A stretch of DNA of 37,786 nucleotides from Desulfofustis sp. (GCA_013042475.1 JABDQA010000038.1:1-37786); one strand, 5' to 3'; positions 24,225-33,555 are shown, counted from the stretch's first letter. Notes: generated from the sequence alone by a model not told the origin. Numbers and translations: made by a program.

Positions 24225-26924
24225 ATGAGCAGAGTGAGGGTTTACGAACTGGCAAAAGAAGCCGGCATGGGCAGTAAGGAACTTGCCGACAAATTGATTG
24301 CCGCCGGTTACGAAATCAAGGGCCATAGTTCAACCGTAGATGAGGATACGGCCGCGAAGATCCGTAAAACGATGTTCAACAAGGCCGAGCCGGAACCCGA
24401 GCCCGAGCCCGGGCCCGAAAAGGTCGAAACTCGTGTCGAAGGTGAAGGAGATCAGCAATCTACCGTAATTCGCCGGCGGACCACGATCATCAGAAGACGC
24501 GCCAAGGCCGAACCTGAGGCTGCCGAAGAAACGGCGGAACAAGTTCCAGAGGGTGCGGCAGACGAAGCGGTCGAGACTCCGGCGGCAGCGGAAGCGACCG
24601 AGCCGGTTGAGACAGCCGAAATCGAAGAAGGCACGGTGGCGGCGGCAGAATCTGTTGAGGACCAGGACGAGGCAAGCGGGGAAGCGGCTGTAGCGGATGG
24701 TGAAGAGGCCCCGGAAGAGGCCGCTGATTCTACAGCCGATGAAGCCGAAGAAGAGGTAGAAGAGGCGACCCAGGAAATAGTCAAGCCCAAAAAGGTCGAG
24801 CGGAAAAAAATCGCCAAAGTGGTGGGCACCATCGAACTCCCCGCTGAAAAAGAAGAAAAGACCGATAAGCAGCGTCCCAAAAGAGGCGCCAAACGAGCCC
24901 CTGCAAAAGCGGGCAGAAACGGTGCACCGGAATTCCAACCGGGGCCCGTCCCGGAAACCGGTGAGCGGGTTCGGAAGAAGGGTAAACGAGCTCAGACAGC
25001 GGCTGAGGAAGACGAAGAACGTCGCGGCAAGGGATTCAAGAAAGGAAAGAAGAAGGTCAAGTTCACCCACTTCGACGCCGACTACCAGCGCGGCGTTAGA
25101 CGCGGCAAACGCGGCAAGGTCAGGGCCGAGAAGAAAGCTTCTCCGTCGACCATCGAGATGAAGGCCAGTAAGAAGAAGATCACTGTCTACGAGTCAATCT
25201 CGGTGGGCGAACTGGCCGCCAACATGAAAATCAAAGCCAGCGAGGTAATCGCCAAGCTCATGGGGCTCGGCGTCATGGCCACGATGAACCAGGCGGTCGA
25301 TGTCGATACCGCCACCCTGATCGCCACCGATTTTGGCTACGAGATCGAACAGGGTATCACCGAAGAGATTGGCATCCAGATCCTCGATGCCCAGGAAGAG
25401 GGCGGTGAAACCCGATCCCGGCCGCCGGTTGTCACGGTCATGGGCCATGTCGATCACGGCAAGACTTCTATTCTGGACGCGATCCGAAAAACCGATGTGG
25501 CGGAAGGCGAGGCGGGCGGCATCACCCAGCATATCGGTGCTTACAACGTGCGGTCCAAGGCCGGTGACGTGACGTTCGTCGATACTCCCGGTCATGCGGC
25601 TTTTACCGAAATGCGTTCGCGCGGGGCCCAGATCACCGATCTGGTCATCCTAGTGGTGGCCGCCGATGATGGCGTCATGGATCAGACCCGTGAGGCGATT
25701 AACCACGCCCAGGCCGCGGATGTGCCGATCCTGGTCGCGGTGAACAAAATCGACAAAGATAACGCCGATCCCGATCGGGTCAAACGTGAACTGGCCGAAC
25801 TCGAACTGATTCCTGAAGATTGGGGCGGCCAGACCATCTATTGTGAAACTTCTGCCAAGCAGAATACCGGTATCGACGACCTGCTGGAAAATATCCAGCT
25901 CGTTGCCGAAATCCTGGAGCTCAAGGCCGATCCCAGCAGAAAGGCCAAGGGGCGGGTGGTTGAAGCCAGGCTCGATAAAGGGCGCGGCGCCGTTGCCACG
26001 GTCCTGATCCAGGAGGGAACCCTGAATAACGGTGATAACTTTGTGGTCGGCCAGTACAGCGGCAAGGTCCGGGCGCTGCTCGACGACAAGGGCCGCACCA
26101 TCAAGAGTGCCGGGCCTTCAGAGCCTGTCGAGGTGCAAGGCCTCTCGGGTGTTCCCCTGGCCGGCGATGAATTCATCGTCGTCACCGACGACAAGATGGC
26201 CAAAAACGTCAGCCAGGCGCGCTCCATGCGGGTACGCGAATCGGAGCTCGCGGCCGGCAGCAAGATTTCCCTGGATAAGCTGTTCGAGAAGATGAGCGAA
26301 GGCGATGTCCAGGAACTGCGGGTGATCATTCGTGCCGACGTGCAGGGAACCCTCGAGGCATTTGCCAAAGCGGCGGAAGAACTGTCCACCGACGAGATCA
26401 AGGTGCGGGTGCTGCACGAGGGATCGGGCACCATCAGCGAGTCGGATATCCTGCTAGCTTCGGCTTCAGATGCCATTGTCATCGGCTTCAATGTGCGGCC
26501 TTCTTCCAAAATCAAGGAGATGGCCGAGAAAGAAAGTGTTGATGTGCGCTCCTACGATGTTATTTATCACGCGCTTGACGATATCAGAAAGGCAATGGTC
26601 GGTATGCTAGATCCGACCTTCGAGGAAGAGGTGATCGGCAATGCTGAGGTGCGGGAGGTTTTCAATGTACCCAAGGTCGGCAGAATTGCCGGTTGTGCGG
26701 TGACCGACGGGGCGATCAGGCGCAATGCCGGGGTCCGGGTGCTGCGTGACGGCGTTGTCGTCTACACCGGCAAGATCGGTTCGCTGAAGCGCTTTCAGGA
26801 TGACGCCAAGGAAGTGGTGTCGGGCTACGAGTGCGGCATCGGGGTCGAGAATTACAACGATATCAAAGTTGGTGACAATCTCGAAGCCTTTGTCATGCTG
26901 CAGGTCGAATCAACTCTCGAGTAG
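24225..26924 (+). CDS. infB: Translation initiation factor IF-2
   Basis: An 899-aa GTPase that brings fMet-tRNA to the 30S subunit and promotes subunit joining. An N-terminal IF2N helix ([20 protein letters not shown]) is followed by a long low-complexity, Glu/Ala- and Lys-rich linker (about residues 50-310) with an EP dipeptide run. A second IF2N region ([18 protein letters not shown]) follows. The G domain has G1 GHVDHGKT (407-414), G3 DTPGH and G4 NKID. Domains II-IV then reach the C-terminus. GGAGCAGGG precedes ATG. Internal starts producing shorter IF2 forms are possible but not evident. Confidence 0.97.
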   Translation: MSRVRVYELAKEAGMGSKELADKLIAAGYEIKGHSSTVDEDTAAKIRKTMFNKAEPEPEPEPGPEKVETRVEGEGDQQSTVIRRRTTIIRRRAKAEPEAAEETAEQVPEGAADEAVETPAAAEATEPVETAEIEEGTVAAAESVEDQDEASGEAAVADGEEAPEEAADSTADEAEEEVEEATQEIVKPKKVERKKIAKVVGTIELPAEKEEKTDKQRPKRGAKRAPAKAGRNGAPEFQPGPVPETGERVRKKGKRAQTAAEEDEERRGKGFKKGKKKVKFTHFDADYQRGVRRGKRGKVRAEKKASPSTIEMKASKKKITVYESISVGELAANMKIKASEVIAKLMGLGVMATMNQAVDVDTATLIATDFGYEIEQGITEEIGIQILDAQEEGGETRSRPPVVTVMGHVDHGKTSILDAIRKTDVAEGEAGGITQHIGAYNVRSKAGDVTFVDTPGHAAFTEMRSRGAQITDLVILVVAADDGVMDQTREAINHAQAADVPILVAVNKIDKDNADPDRVKRELAELELIPEDWGGQTIYCETSAKQNTGIDDLLENIQLVAEILELKADPSRKAKGRVVEARLDKGRGAVATVLIQEGTLNNGDNFVVGQYSGKVRALLDDKGRTIKSAGPSEPVEVQGLSGVPLAGDEFIVVTDDKMAKNVSQARSMRVRESELAAGSKISLDKLFEKMSEGDVQELRVIIRADVQGTLEAFAKAAEELSTDEIKVRVLHEGSGTISESDILLASASDAIVIGFNVRPSSKIKEMAEKESVDVRSYDVIYHALDDIRKAMVGMLDPTFEEEVIGNAEVREVFNVPKVGRIAGCAVTDGAIRRNAGVRVLRDGVVVYTGKIGSLKRFQDDAKEVVSGYECGIGVENYNDIKVGDNLEAFVMLQVESTLE

Positions 26925-26930
26925 ACGGCT

Positions 26931-27356
26931 ATGACTACTCACTGGCATCCCAAACAGGAACTCGAATCACTGGGTGCTGAACGCACCCAGCCCCCCAAGC
27001 GGGCCTCGCGCGTTGCCGATGTGATCAAGAACGAGCTTTCTGTGCTGCTCGTACAGCGAGTGCGGGATCCCCATCTGCAGGGTATTACCATCAGTCGGGT
27101 TACACTTTCGGACGATTTGCGGCATGCAAAAGTCTATTTCACCATGTTTCAGGGCAAGGCCAAAATCGGGCAGGTGCACCAAAGTCTGCAGAAGGCCACC
27201 GGGTTCATGCGCAGCCATCTGGCCAAAACCCTGAATCTTCGGTTTACGCCGGAACTTCGATTCTGGTATGATGAAGAATTCGAAGAGGTGGAAAAAATAG
27301 AGAAGCTGCTCGACGAAATTGCCCGGGAAAGAGATGAGCAACAAGAAGATTCCTGA
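26931..27356 (+). CDS. rbfA: 30S ribosome-binding factor RbfA
   Basis: A 141-aa protein for late 16S rRNA maturation and cold adaptation. The KH-like fold shows RASRVADVIKNELSVLL, DPHLQGITISRVTLSDDLRHAKVYF and LRFTPELRFWYDE. It starts 6 bp after infB and ends overlapping nrnA by 23 bp, so the genes are co-translated. N-terminal residues 1-22 are an extension of low similarity to the family. Confidence 0.95.
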   Translation: MTTHWHPKQELESLGAERTQPPKRASRVADVIKNELSVLLVQRVRDPHLQGITISRVTLSDDLRHAKVYFTMFQGKAKIGQVHQSLQKATGFMRSHLAKTLNLRFTPELRFWYDEEFEEVEKIEKLLDEIARERDEQQEDS

Positions 27357-28347
27357 AAAGATTCTCGAAGTTATCAGGGATGCAGGTCATTGTGTGGTCA
27401 CCACTCATGTCCAGCCTGACGGTGATGCCCTCGGTTCACTGTTGGCCATGACGGACATGCTCGAGCAGATGGGTAAACGGGTCTTTGCCTACCTGGATGA
27501 GCCCATCTCCCATCTTTACAATTTCCTTCCCAGCAGTCGGGCATTGAGCACAGACATTGACCAGCTGCAGACATTTGTCGATGAGGCCGGCGTTGATATC
27601 TGCGCCATCGCCCTGGATTGCGGTGAGGCCGACAGGATGGGGCGTAACCAGGATACATTCCTGCGCATATCCCCATTTGTAGTGATAGACCATCATCTCT
27701 CACACCAGAATTTTGGTGATTACCGCTGGGTCGACTCGCAGTGCAGTTCGACCGGCGAGATGGTATACGAAATCAGTGAGGCGCTGGGGCAGACCCCCAC
27801 TTATGACGGCGCCTTTTCCCTCTATGTGGCAATCTGCACCGATACCGGCTCGTTCAGGTATGAATGCACCGGCTCCCGGACCTTTGAAATCGCCGGTCGG
27901 TTGGTGGATCTGGGCGTCAACCCCAATCACCTTGCCAATCTGATCTACGACAACTACAGCCCCGAACGGCTGGATCTGATGCAGCGTGTGCTGGCCACCC
28001 TGGAACTAAGTGAGAACCAGCAGATTGCCTGCATCCACGTGACCAGGGAGATGTTTGACCGAAGCGGAGCCCTGGCGCAGGACGCAGAAGGTTTCGTCGA
28101 ATATGCCCGCTCTATTCGCTCGGTGAAAGTCGCCGTCTTCGTAAAGGAGAATAGATCGGAAGTTATCTCTGTGAGTTTGCGGGCCAAGGGCGCGTTCAAC
28201 GTCGCCTCGATAGCCAAGAAATTTGGTGGTGGTGGACATCGGAATGCTGCCGGCTGCAAATTCCCGGCCGACTCGATCGAATCGGTGCGAGAAAAAGTCA
28301 TCAGCTCCATCAAAGACGCGCTCCGCGCTCCTTCCCCTGAAAACTAG
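27334..28347 (+). CDS. nrnA: DHH-family nanoRNase / pAp phosphatase NrnA
   Basis: A 337-aa DHH/DHHA1 phosphoesterase expected to degrade 2-5-nt RNAs and/or dephosphorylate 3'-phosphoadenosine 5'-phosphate. The DHH metal motifs are visible: PDGDALGS, ALDCGEADR, VIDHHLS and CTDTGSF. The C-terminal DHHA1 motif GGGGHRNAAG binds nucleotide. The start ATG 27334 overlaps the rbfA end by 23 bp; a TTG at 27319 is less likely. The position between rbfA and truB is the classic one for nrnA. Confidence 0.94.
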   Translation: MSNKKIPEKILEVIRDAGHCVVTTHVQPDGDALGSLLAMTDMLEQMGKRVFAYLDEPISHLYNFLPSSRALSTDIDQLQTFVDEAGVDICAIALDCGEADRMGRNQDTFLRISPFVVIDHHLSHQNFGDYRWVDSQCSSTGEMVYEISEALGQTPTYDGAFSLYVAICTDTGSFRYECTGSRTFEIAGRLVDLGVNPNHLANLIYDNYSPERLDLMQRVLATLELSENQQIACIHVTREMFDRSGALAQDAEGFVEYARSIRSVKVAVFVKENRSEVISVSLRAKGAFNVASIAKKFGGGGHRNAAGCKFPADSIESVREKVISSIKDALRAPSPEN

Positions 28348-28379
28348 CAGTTGCCGGTTTACCAATTAGCTATTCGCTG

Positions 28380-29126
28380 ATGAGTTTTCAAGCCGATCCC
28401 GGTGTTGTCCTGGTCGACAAGCTTTCGGGCAGGACTTCTTTCAGTGTGGTCAGATCGGTGAGAAAAATTTTCGGGGTAAAGAAAGTCGGTCATGCCGGCA
28501 CTCTGGACCCCTTCGCTTCGGGTTTGCTGGTGGTCTGCATAGGGAGGCCGGCCACCAGGCTTATCGAAACGCTGATGGAGGGCAAGAAAACGTATCAGGC
28601 CACGGTGGTGCTCGGCAAGATCTCCACTACCCAGGACCCCGAGGGTGAAATCAGCGAAGGCGGACCGGTGTCCGATATCGGCCGGGACGCAATCGAGGTG
28701 GTCCTAAAAGGCTTCAGGGGCACGATTATGCAGACGCCGCCCTATTTCTCGGCCCTAAAGCACAAGGGAAAGCCGCTGTATCACTACGCTCGGAAAGGTA
28801 TAGCAATCACCAAGGAGCCCCGTGAAGTCACCATTTACGAGCTTGAAATGACAGGTCTTGGGCTCGCATCCGATGGAGGAACGTCTTTGGTGGAGCTGCG
28901 GATTAATTGTACCAAAGGCACCTACATCAGGAGTTTGGCCGAGGATATTGGCAACGCCCTTGGCTGCGGCGCGTATCTGTCGGCGTTGAGGAGAACTCGG
29001 AGTGGTTGCTTCACCGTGGCAGAATCGATACCGGGCGACATTCTGGATGATCCAGACAGAGTGCAATGGGTGAGGCAGCAGAGAATCGATATGGAGCAAT
29101 TACAGAATCTCTTGCAATCTTGTTGA
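28380..29126 (+). CDS. truB: tRNA pseudouridine(55) synthase TruB, short form
   Basis: A 248-aa enzyme converting U55 to pseudouridine in the T loop of tRNAs. The catalytic Asp43 lies in HAGTLDPFASG. VDKLSGRTSF and CTKGTYIRSLAEDIG are further family marks. At 248 residues it ends soon after the catalytic domain and seems to lack the C-terminal PUA-like domain of the roughly 310-aa E. coli and Bacillus forms. The stop is clean, and rpsO follows 143 bp later. Confidence 0.94.
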   Translation: MSFQADPGVVLVDKLSGRTSFSVVRSVRKIFGVKKVGHAGTLDPFASGLLVVCIGRPATRLIETLMEGKKTYQATVVLGKISTTQDPEGEISEGGPVSDIGRDAIEVVLKGFRGTIMQTPPYFSALKHKGKPLYHYARKGIAITKEPREVTIYELEMTGLGLASDGGTSLVELRINCTKGTYIRSLAEDIGNALGCGAYLSALRRTRSGCFTVAESIPGDILDDPDRVQWVRQQRIDMEQLQNLLQSC

Positions 29127-29269
29127 TTAATGAATAATATGAGGTGTTAAAAAATGATAATTGGGCACCCCTGATGGGATCTTGTTGAGATTATCAGGTG
29201 TGCGTAGTATGCTTTACAACAGAATTCCAATTAACTGAGAGTGCAGTAATAGAATATGGGAGGTTTGTG

Positions 29270-29539
29270 GTGGCACAATCGGCAGTTAGAAAAAACGAGA
29301 TAATCGAGAAATTCAAGACCCATGAGTCGGATACCGGTTCATCAGAGGTGCAGATTGCCCTGTTGACCGATAGAATCCAGTATCTCACGGAACATTTTAA
29401 GGTCCACCAGAAGGATCACCATTCCCGTCAGGGACTTTTGAAATTGGTTGGTCAGCGCAGAAGTCTGCTCGACTATCTCAAGAATAAGGATATTCAGAAA
29501 TACAGAGCCCTGATCAAGGAATTGGGTATACGCAAGTAA
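29270..29539 (+). CDS. rpsO: 30S ribosomal protein S15
   Basis: An 89-aa primary rRNA-binding protein of the 30S platform ([51 protein letters not shown]). Two GTG codons are adjacent (29267, 29270). The second lies six bases from GGGAGG (29258-29263) and gives the standard 89-residue length, so it is chosen. A longer frame upstream to 29198 is unlikely. It is between truB and pnp, as in many bacteria. Confidence 0.96.
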   Translation: MAQSAVRKNEIIEKFKTHESDTGSSEVQIALLTDRIQYLTEHFKVHQKDHHSRQGLLKLVGQRRSLLDYLKNKDIQKYRALIKELGIRK

Positions 29540-29576
29540 GCCTGCCTGACAGACATTCATGTCTATCGCTGTTCAG

Positions 29577-29603
29577 GTGCGGTGGGAAATTCGCCCGCCA
29601 CAC
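29577..29603 (+). terminator. Strong hairpin after rpsO
   Basis: GTG-C-GGTGGG (29577-29586) pairs with CCCGCC-A-CAC (29594-29603) with one internal mismatch and a 7-base loop, followed by TTCTT. It may act as a weak terminator or as an RNA-processing site between rpsO and pnp. Confidence 0.45.
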
Positions 29604-29632
29604 TTCTTACAAGGTTCTTTTGAAGAACTGTC

Positions 29633-29682
29633 AAACCGGATGGCAGAGTCGCCAGTATGCAACGGCTGGGCTATCCGGTTTT
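29633..29682 (+). terminator. Hairpin with T4 in the rpsO-pnp spacer
   Basis: AAACCGGAT (29633-29641) pairs exactly with ATCCGGTTT (29673-29681). An inner GCCAG/CTGGG helix is possible within the loop. The right arm runs into TTTT. It is a plausible rpsO terminator or a processing structure. Confidence 0.5.
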
Positions 29683-29718
29683 ACTCTTGTTCACACGCCT
29701 TAAGGCAAGTGAGTACGA

Positions 29719-29846
29719 TTAAAAATTGTCTTTTCGCTTGATCTCTGCGTGCGCGTGAAAATTTTATCCTCGGAATATAAATTATATGCCTGTGGTAAAA
29801 TTTCCACACGTGCCTTGATCTTTAACGGAAATCTCAATTTTTCAGG
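29719..29846. repeat. Dispersed intergenic repeat, copy B
   Basis: Related to 1626-1746 and 33437-33545, in the same orientation. AAATTTTA (29759-29766) pairs with TAAAATTT (29796-29803); CC (29768-29769) pairs with GG (29794-29795) beyond a one-base bulge. CGTG/CACG can extend the stem outward. The 3' end (AACGGAAATCTCAATTTTTC) resembles the 3' hairpin of copy A. Confidence 0.6.
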
Positions 29847-29995
29847 GCACCCATTAATTTTAGTAAGCTGTTCTGCAATAGGGCAGGACGGTAGGAAGGA
29901 TTAGGAAATTTCTAATTTGAAGTGAAGTTAAACGGCCGGTAGAAAGCCGGTCAGTGATCGTGGAGCCGAATAGGCGGCCCACATGTGGAGACATT

Positions 29996-32074
29996 ATGAT
30001 TAAGAAGTTAGAGGCTACGATCGGTACAAATCTAATTACCATCGAAACAGGTAAGCTTGCCAAGCAGGCATCCGGCTCAGTCCTTGTCAGGAGCGGTGAT
30101 ACTATGGTTCTTGTGACCGCTGTAGGCGATAAGGTAAACAAACCAGAACTGGGATTTCTCCCATTAACCATTGAATATCAGGAAAAGATGGCCTCGGTTG
30201 GTCGGATCCCCGGTAACTATTTCAGAAGAGAAATCGGCAGACCGAGCGAAAACGAAGTACTGACCTGCCGAATCATCGATCGGCCAATGCGGCCGTTATT
30301 CGCAGATGGGTACTCTGCCGAAACCCAGGTAATCGCCTCGGTATTATCGGCGGACCAGGAAAATGCACCGGACATGTTGGCCCTCACTGGGGCCAGCTGT
30401 GCCTTGACCCTTTCCGATATCCCTTTTGGCGGACCGGTTGCCGGTGGTCGGGTAGGATATATCGATGGAAATTTCGTTATGAATCCGACGGTCGAAGAGC
30501 TTGAGAGTTCAGCCATGGATATCGTCGTGGCCTGCACCGAAAAAGCGGTGGTAATGGTTGAAGGTCAAGCAGCCACCCTGAACGAAGATACCGTGCTGGA
30601 CGCGATTTTCTATGCATTTGAGAATCTGCAGCCTCTGATTGAAGTACAGAAGGAGTTGCAGGCCGCCTGCGGCAAGGAAAAAAGAGATGTCGAGCCGACA
30701 CAGATAGATGAAGAGCTGTACAGCAAAATTGTCGACTGTGCCAAAGCTGACCTGGATACCGTCATTTCCACTGCCGACAAACTTGAGCGTGGTGGCAAAT
30801 ATGATGAACTCAAGGCTAAAGTAAACACCGAACTCGATCCCGACGGTGAACGCTCAGGTGAGCTTTCGGAGCTCCTCTCGAAATACCGCAAAACGGCGAT
30901 GCGCTCCAAAATCGTCAACGAATCCAGACGAATAGACGGTCGATCCTTCGACCAGGTCCGTCCCATCAGTAGTGAAGCCGGCTACCTGCCGCGCGCCCAT
31001 GGTTCCGCCCTTTTCACCAGAGGCGAAACCCAGGCCCTGGTCAGCGCCACGCTGGGCAGCGAAAGAGATCAACAGCGGGTGGAGACCCTCGGTGGAGAGG
31101 AGAACAAACGTTTCATGCTGCATTACAACTTCCCACCTTTTTGTGTGGGCGAAGTTCGCCGACTCAGCGGTCCGTCCAGGCGCGATATTGGTCATGGCAC
31201 CTTGGCGAGACGAGGTGTCGAGGCTGCGCTGCCTGACGTCAGTGAATTTCCTTATTCGATAAGGGTCGTTTCCGAGGTTCTGGAATCAAACGGCTCATCG
31301 TCGATGGCCACCGTCTGTGGTGCCAGCATGGCGCTGATGGATGCCGGTGTGCCAATCTCTACCCCGGTTTCGGGAATTGCCATGGGACTGATCAAAGAGG
31401 ACGACAAAGTGGTCATCCTTTCTGATATCCTCGGTGACGAAGATCACTTGGGTGATATGGATTTTAAGGTGGTAGGAACTGCCAATGGGGTGACTTCCCT
31501 GCAGATGGATATCAAGATCGACGGTGTCGACCGCGATATCATGGGCAAGGCTCTGGCTCAGGCCAAAGCCGGTCGATTGCATATCCTCGAAGAAATGGAA
31601 AAAGGGATTGCCGAGGCGCGAACCGAGATTTCCGAGTTTGCCCCCAAATATCATGCCCATCAGATCAACCCCGACAAGATCAGGGACATAATCGGCCCCG
31701 GTGGCAAGATCATTAAAGAATTATCCGCCGAGTATGATGCCAAAATCGAGGTTGAGGACAGCGGGTTGGTTAAGATCTTCACCACCAACGGTACCAGTTT
31801 CGACGCCCTGATGGACAAAATCAAGTCCATCACTGCAGAACCTGAAGTTGGCGCCGTCTATAAAGGTGTGGTAAAAACGGTCAAAGATTTCGGTGCTTTC
31901 GTAGAGATTCTGCCGGGAACTGATGGTCTTGTTCACATCTCCGAGCTTGACAAGAGCCGGGTTAACAAGGTGACTGACATCGTCAACGAAGGCGATGAAC
32001 TCGAAGTCAAGGTGCTCGAGATCGACAACCGCGGCAGGATACGCTTGAGCCGCAAGGCGCTGCTTGCTGATTAA
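29996..32074 (+). CDS. pnp: Polyribonucleotide nucleotidyltransferase (PNPase)
   Basis: A 692-aa 3'-5' phosphorolytic exoribonuclease of mRNA decay. Two RNase PH-like domains surround an all-alpha linker (about 210-300). FFRREIGRPSENEVLTCRIIDRPMRPLF marks the first, and LPRAHGSALFTRGETQAL and SDILGDEDHLGDMDFKV (active-site Asp residues) mark the second. The KH domain (DKIRDIIGPGGKIIKEL) and S1 domain (GAVYKGVVKTVKDFGAFVEILPGTDGLVHISEL) complete it. The start ATG 29996 has GTGGAG five bases upstream and gives the usual MIKK N-terminus; the longer frame from 29954 is rejected. Confidence 0.97.
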   Translation: MIKKLEATIGTNLITIETGKLAKQASGSVLVRSGDTMVLVTAVGDKVNKPELGFLPLTIEYQEKMASVGRIPGNYFRREIGRPSENEVLTCRIIDRPMRPLFADGYSAETQVIASVLSADQENAPDMLALTGASCALTLSDIPFGGPVAGGRVGYIDGNFVMNPTVEELESSAMDIVVACTEKAVVMVEGQAATLNEDTVLDAIFYAFENLQPLIEVQKELQAACGKEKRDVEPTQIDEELYSKIVDCAKADLDTVISTADKLERGGKYDELKAKVNTELDPDGERSGELSELLSKYRKTAMRSKIVNESRRIDGRSFDQVRPISSEAGYLPRAHGSALFTRGETQALVSATLGSERDQQRVETLGGEENKRFMLHYNFPPFCVGEVRRLSGPSRRDIGHGTLARRGVEAALPDVSEFPYSIRVVSEVLESNGSSSMATVCGASMALMDAGVPISTPVSGIAMGLIKEDDKVVILSDILGDEDHLGDMDFKVVGTANGVTSLQMDIKIDGVDRDIMGKALAQAKAGRLHILEEMEKGIAEARTEISEFAPKYHAHQINPDKIRDIIGPGGKIIKELSAEYDAKIEVEDSGLVKIFTTNGTSFDALMDKIKSITAEPEVGAVYKGVVKTVKDFGAFVEILPGTDGLVHISELDKSRVNKVTDIVNEGDELEVKVLEIDNRGRIRLSRKALLAD

Positions 32075-32093
32075 TCCAAGAAAACCTGATTGA

Positions 32094-32167
32094 GGGGGCA
32101 CACTACTTGAGGTGTCCCCACTTCATTACCCACCAACCATCGGGGACAGATTTAAAATCCGTCCCCG
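32094..32167. repeat. Paired REP-like palindromes between pnp and dut
   Basis: Two G/C stems stand side by side. The first is GGGGGCAC (32094-32101) with GTGTCCCC (32112-32119). The second is CGGGGAC (32141-32147) with GTCCCCG (32161-32167), which has an inner GATTT/AAATC. The shared GGGGACA-type arms are reminiscent of REP/BIME elements linked to Y1 transposases. The first may also end pnp transcripts. No transposase is nearby. Confidence 0.5.
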
Positions 32168-32188
32168 TGTATTCATCCAGGTAGTTTT

Positions 32189-32656
32189 ATGAGCGGCAGC
32201 ACGGTATCCGTTACCATCAAATTCACCTGGCTTGACCCGGCCGCAGCCGCAGAGCTGCAAGTTCCCTCCTATGAGACGGCCGGTTCTTCCGGCATGGATG
32301 TTCGCGCCGCAGTAGCTGACCACCTGGTCATCGATCCCGGAGCCAGGGCCCTGGTGCCGACCGGATTCGCGGTGGCAATTCCTGTGGGCTACGAGATTCA
32401 AGTGCGGCCTCGCAGCGGACTGGCGGTCAAACATGGTTTAAGCCTGCCGAACACACCGGGAACCATCGATGCCGACTATCGCGGAGAGGTGAAAATCGCG
32501 ATGATCAATCTGGGTGCTGAGCCGATCACCATCAGGCGGGGTGAGCGCATCGCCCAAATGGTAGTTGCGCCAGTGGTGAGAGCAGCGATCGAGGTAGTCA
32601 GCGAGCTTGATGATACCACACGCGGCAGCGGCGGATTTGGCCACACCGGAGTCTGA
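32189..32656 (+). CDS. dut: dUTP diphosphatase
   Basis: A 155-aa trimeric dUTPase that hydrolyses dUTP to dUMP and pyrophosphate. All five motifs are visible: AGSSGMD (31-37), RSGLA (75-79), [10 protein letters not shown] (91-100), GERIAQ (118-123) and RGSGGFG (145-151), the last being the C-terminal arm that closes the site. It follows pnp after 114 bp with REP-like hairpins and is followed at 2 bp by a hydrolase gene. Confidence 0.96.
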   Translation: MSGSTVSVTIKFTWLDPAAAAELQVPSYETAGSSGMDVRAAVADHLVIDPGARALVPTGFAVAIPVGYEIQVRPRSGLAVKHGLSLPNTPGTIDADYRGEVKIAMINLGAEPITIRRGERIAQMVVAPVVRAAIEVVSELDDTTRGSGGFGHTGV

Positions 32657-32658
32657 GA

Positions 32659-33429
32659 GTGAAATTCAGCGTTCTTGGCAGCGGCAGTAAAGGCAACTCA
32701 ATATTCGTGGAAAGCGGCTCCACTGCCATCCTGGTGGACGGCGGTTTTTCAGGTCGGGAAATTGCCGAGCGGCTGTCCCGAATAGATCGAGATATGAGCT
32801 GTCTAAAAGCAGTGTTCGTAACCCATGAACACCACGATCACATCAGTGGTGTTGGAGTTGTCTCAAGGCGCTGCCGCGTGCCTGTTTTTGCCAATGAAGG
32901 TACCTTTCGCGGGGCGGGCAAGAGGCTTACCAAGCTGTTCAAGCAAAGTGAGTTTGAAACAGGCGAAGCGGTCAGTTTTGACGGCCTTCAGATCCGCTCC
33001 TTTGCCATCTCGCACGATACTGCTGATCCGGTTGGCTTCGTCATCGATGACGGTAAATCGCGGCTGGGCATCTGCACCGACACCGGCATCCCTACCCGAT
33101 TGATCAGCCGCAGGATGGCACAGTGCGACGCACTGGTAGTGGAATTCAACCATGATCCAGTGATGCTCAAGAACGGTCCCTACCCGCAATCCCTCAAGCA
33201 ACGGGTGAATTCATCCCAGGGACACCTTTCCAACAGTGACGGAGCCGGTCTGCTCGACTCGGTAATCCATGACGGCTTGGGCCATGTGGTGCTGGCCCAT
33301 CTGAGCGAAACCAATAATCATCCGGAGATTGCCTACAGAGAGGCGGAAAAGGTGGTCAGGGACAGATTGGAGTTGTCAGTTCTGTCTATTTCCGAACAGC
33401 AGCGTCCTACGGAGTTATTTGAGATTTAG
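32659..33429 (+). CDS. Metallo-beta-lactamase-fold hydrolase, YycJ/WalJ type
   Basis: A 256-aa protein beginning MKFSVLGSGSKGNS, the typical opening of YycJ-like hydrolases. Metal motif HxHxDH at His56, His58, Asp60 and His61 (THEHHDH). Further marks are ISHDTADPVGF, GICTDTG and the late HLSETNNHPE. Such proteins are predicted nucleases or phosphodiesterases; the substrate is not certain. It starts with GTG 2 bp after dut, preceded by GGAG, and is probably co-transcribed with dut. Confidence 0.9.
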   Translation: MKFSVLGSGSKGNSIFVESGSTAILVDGGFSGREIAERLSRIDRDMSCLKAVFVTHEHHDHISGVGVVSRRCRVPVFANEGTFRGAGKRLTKLFKQSEFETGEAVSFDGLQIRSFAISHDTADPVGFVIDDGKSRLGICTDTGIPTRLISRRMAQCDALVVEFNHDPVMLKNGPYPQSLKQRVNSSQGHLSNSDGAGLLDSVIHDGLGHVVLAHLSETNNHPEIAYREAEKVVRDRLELSVLSISEQQRPTELFEI

Positions 33430-33436
33430 AGAACTT

Positions 33437-33545
33437 TGAAAATTGTCTTTTGATTCAATCTCTTCGTTGTGAACAGAAATTGAGTCCTCGACGTATGAGA
33501 AAGCCAGCGGATCAATTTCTGTCCACGTCTTGATCTTGAACCTTA
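33437..33545. repeat. Dispersed intergenic repeat, copy C
   Basis: Best-paired copy. CAGAAATTGA (33474-33483) pairs with TCAATTTCTG (33512-33521) over 10 bp. Past a one-base bulge, TCC (33485-33487) pairs with GGA (33509-33511). The flanks share TGTCTTTT, ATCTCTTCGTT and CTTGATCTT with the other copies. Compared with copy B, a T-A pair is replaced by G-C inside the stem, so both arms changed together. Confidence 0.65.
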
Positions 33546-33555
33546 TAATTAATCA

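Larger units (their letters stand above)
29540..29995 (+). other. 456-bp rpsO-pnp spacer with several hairpins
   Basis: No gene is seen. In order it holds: a stem AGACAT/ATGTCT (29551-29564); a strong G/C stem (29577-29603); GTTCTT/AAGAAC; a 9-bp stem ending in T4 (29633-29682); repeat copy B (29719-29846); an A/T near-palindrome around 29902-29918; and CCGG/CCGG near 29934-29951 before the pnp start. Confidence 0.65.

Noticed and set aside
24360-24430. EP-rich repeat in infB as a possible frameshift or simple-sequence insertion
   Set aside because: Low-complexity linkers are normal in bacterial IF-2, and the frame is intact on both sides.
29198-29269. Longer N-terminus for ribosomal protein S15
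   Set aside because: GGGAGG sits just before the GTG at 29270, which gives the standard 89-residue protein.
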